Positions 63,678 through 64,000 of a DNA stretch of 64,000 nucleotides are shown piece by piece. Numbering within the stretch: position 1 is the stretch's first letter; each line of letters starts with the position of its first letter. The notes beneath the pieces are model-generated. The model saw only the letters and a program-made list of their open reading frames with translations, was not told the DNA's origin and did not search any database. This DNA is from Kaistia defluvii (GTDB taxonomy: Bacteria > Pseudomonadota > Alphaproteobacteria > Rhizobiales > Kaistiaceae), in assembly GCF_040548815.1 (NCBI RefSeq), contig NZ_JBEPSM010000002.1:1-64000 (forward strand). Reading direction: 5' to 3'. The translations under genes and the position numbers were made by a program.

Positions 63678-63800
63678 CCCTCACCCTAGCCCTCTCCCGC
63701 GTGCGGGAGAGGGGATAGAGCTGCGCTGGATAAACTGCAGTTGGTGAAGCCCGCCGACCGAAAAGCCCTCTCCCGCGAGCGGGAGAGGGTGGGGTGAGGG
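63678..63800. repeat. Inverted pair of REP-like palindromes
   Basis: Copy 1 (63678-63714) reads CCCTCACCC, then CCCTCTCCCGCGTGCGGGAGAG and a G-run. Copy 2 (63765-63800) has the hairpin CCCTCTCCCGC/GCGGGAGAGGG followed by TGGGGTGAGGG, the reverse orientation. The pair lies between the convergent ligD and ABC permease genes and may act as a bidirectional terminator (BIME-like). Confidence 0.85.
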
Positions 63801-63821
63801 GCTTGCTTGAAGCTCGCTCCG

Positions 63822-64000
63822 CTACTTCACCGCGCCGGCCGTCAGGCCCTTAACGATGTAGCGCTCCAGGAAGATGCCGACGATGGCGAGCGGCGCGATC
63901 GCGGCCGTCGATAGCGCGGCCATCGACCACCAGTTGATGCCTTGCGAGCCGGTCTGGCTCGCTACCATCACCGGCAGCGTGTTGGCGTTGGTCGAGGTCA
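63822..64000 (-). CDS. Sugar ABC permease (MalG type), 3' end
   Basis: The frame enters from the right edge and stops at 63822-63824. The last residues read SMAALSTAAIAPLAIVGIFL, then ERYIVKGLTAGAVK, the usual ending of CUT1 MalG-type permeases. About 58 residues are visible. It belongs to a second sugar transporter mostly outside the window. Confidence 0.85.
   Translation of the reverse strand, partial: TSTNANTLPVMVASQTGSQGINWWSMAALSTAAIAPLAIVGIFLERYIVKGLTAGAVK

Noticed and set aside
1..64000. tRNA, rRNA, CRISPR array, transposase or integrase
   Set aside because: Looked for by eye and not found; a dedicated search with covariance models would be needed to exclude small RNAs.

Overview
The window is GC-rich with dense, short-spaced genes. 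It comes from an alphaproteobacterium, most likely order Hyphomicrobiales (a soil relative of Kaistia, Bosea or Rhizobium). The supporting signs are the Porin_4-type porin, the HWE-family sensor kinase, two Ku proteins with a PE-LIG-POL LigD, GntR/FCD and ROK regulators, and several ABC uptake operons. The genus is an inference. No rRNA, tRNA, CRISPR array, transposase or phage gene was seen.

Region 1 (1-11757) looks like an amino-acid decarboxylation and ion-exchange island. It holds aspartate 4-decarboxylase with an upstream porin, a divergent AspT-type antiporter, a large Orn/Lys/Arg-type decarboxylase, a second AspT-type antiporter, a small K+ channel and a Ca2+/H+ antiporter. The pattern, decarboxylase plus precursor/product exchanger twice over, fits a proton-consuming, energy-conserving acid response. 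An HdeA-like periplasmic protein lies farther on (34471-34764).

Region 2 (12000-24606) has a PIG-L deacetylase and a ROK regulator, then a 10-kb operon: a complete Dpp/Opp-type ABC importer, two cytoplasmic amidohydrolases of the cytosine-deaminase/chlorohydrolase superfamily, a GntR-FCD regulator and a flavin-reductase-like protein. It probably imports and hydrolyses a nitrogenous (possibly heterocyclic) compound. A paired motif (CTGTATAC...TTGTACGC) occurs before the first gene and before gntR and is a candidate operator.

Region 3 (24791-33667) has a secreted amidohydrolase, an HXXEE membrane protein, Cu/Zn superoxide dismutase and an alternative haem-copper oxidase cluster: CtaG-like, CopD-like and DUF2231 proteins, CoxB, a CoxA-CoxC fusion and a small membrane protein.

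Region 4 (33716-40635) is mixed: small hypotheticals, HdeA-like, an HWE kinase with a single-domain response regulator, a PPC-domain protein and an aldehyde dehydrogenase.

Region 5 (40909-49719) is a full kdp potassium operon (a micro-ORF, kdpF, kdpA, a further small ORF, kdpB, kdpC, kdpD, kdpE) followed by a PtsN-like EIIA gene that may modulate KdpD.

Region 6 (49794-64000) has a first ku gene, a sugar ABC transporter without ATPase plus a Gfo/Idh/MocA dehydrogenase, a divergent ROK regulator with a two-subunit N,N-dimethylformamidase-like enzyme, a second ku with ligD, a convergent REP-like inverted repeat, and the 3' end of another sugar ABC permease gene.
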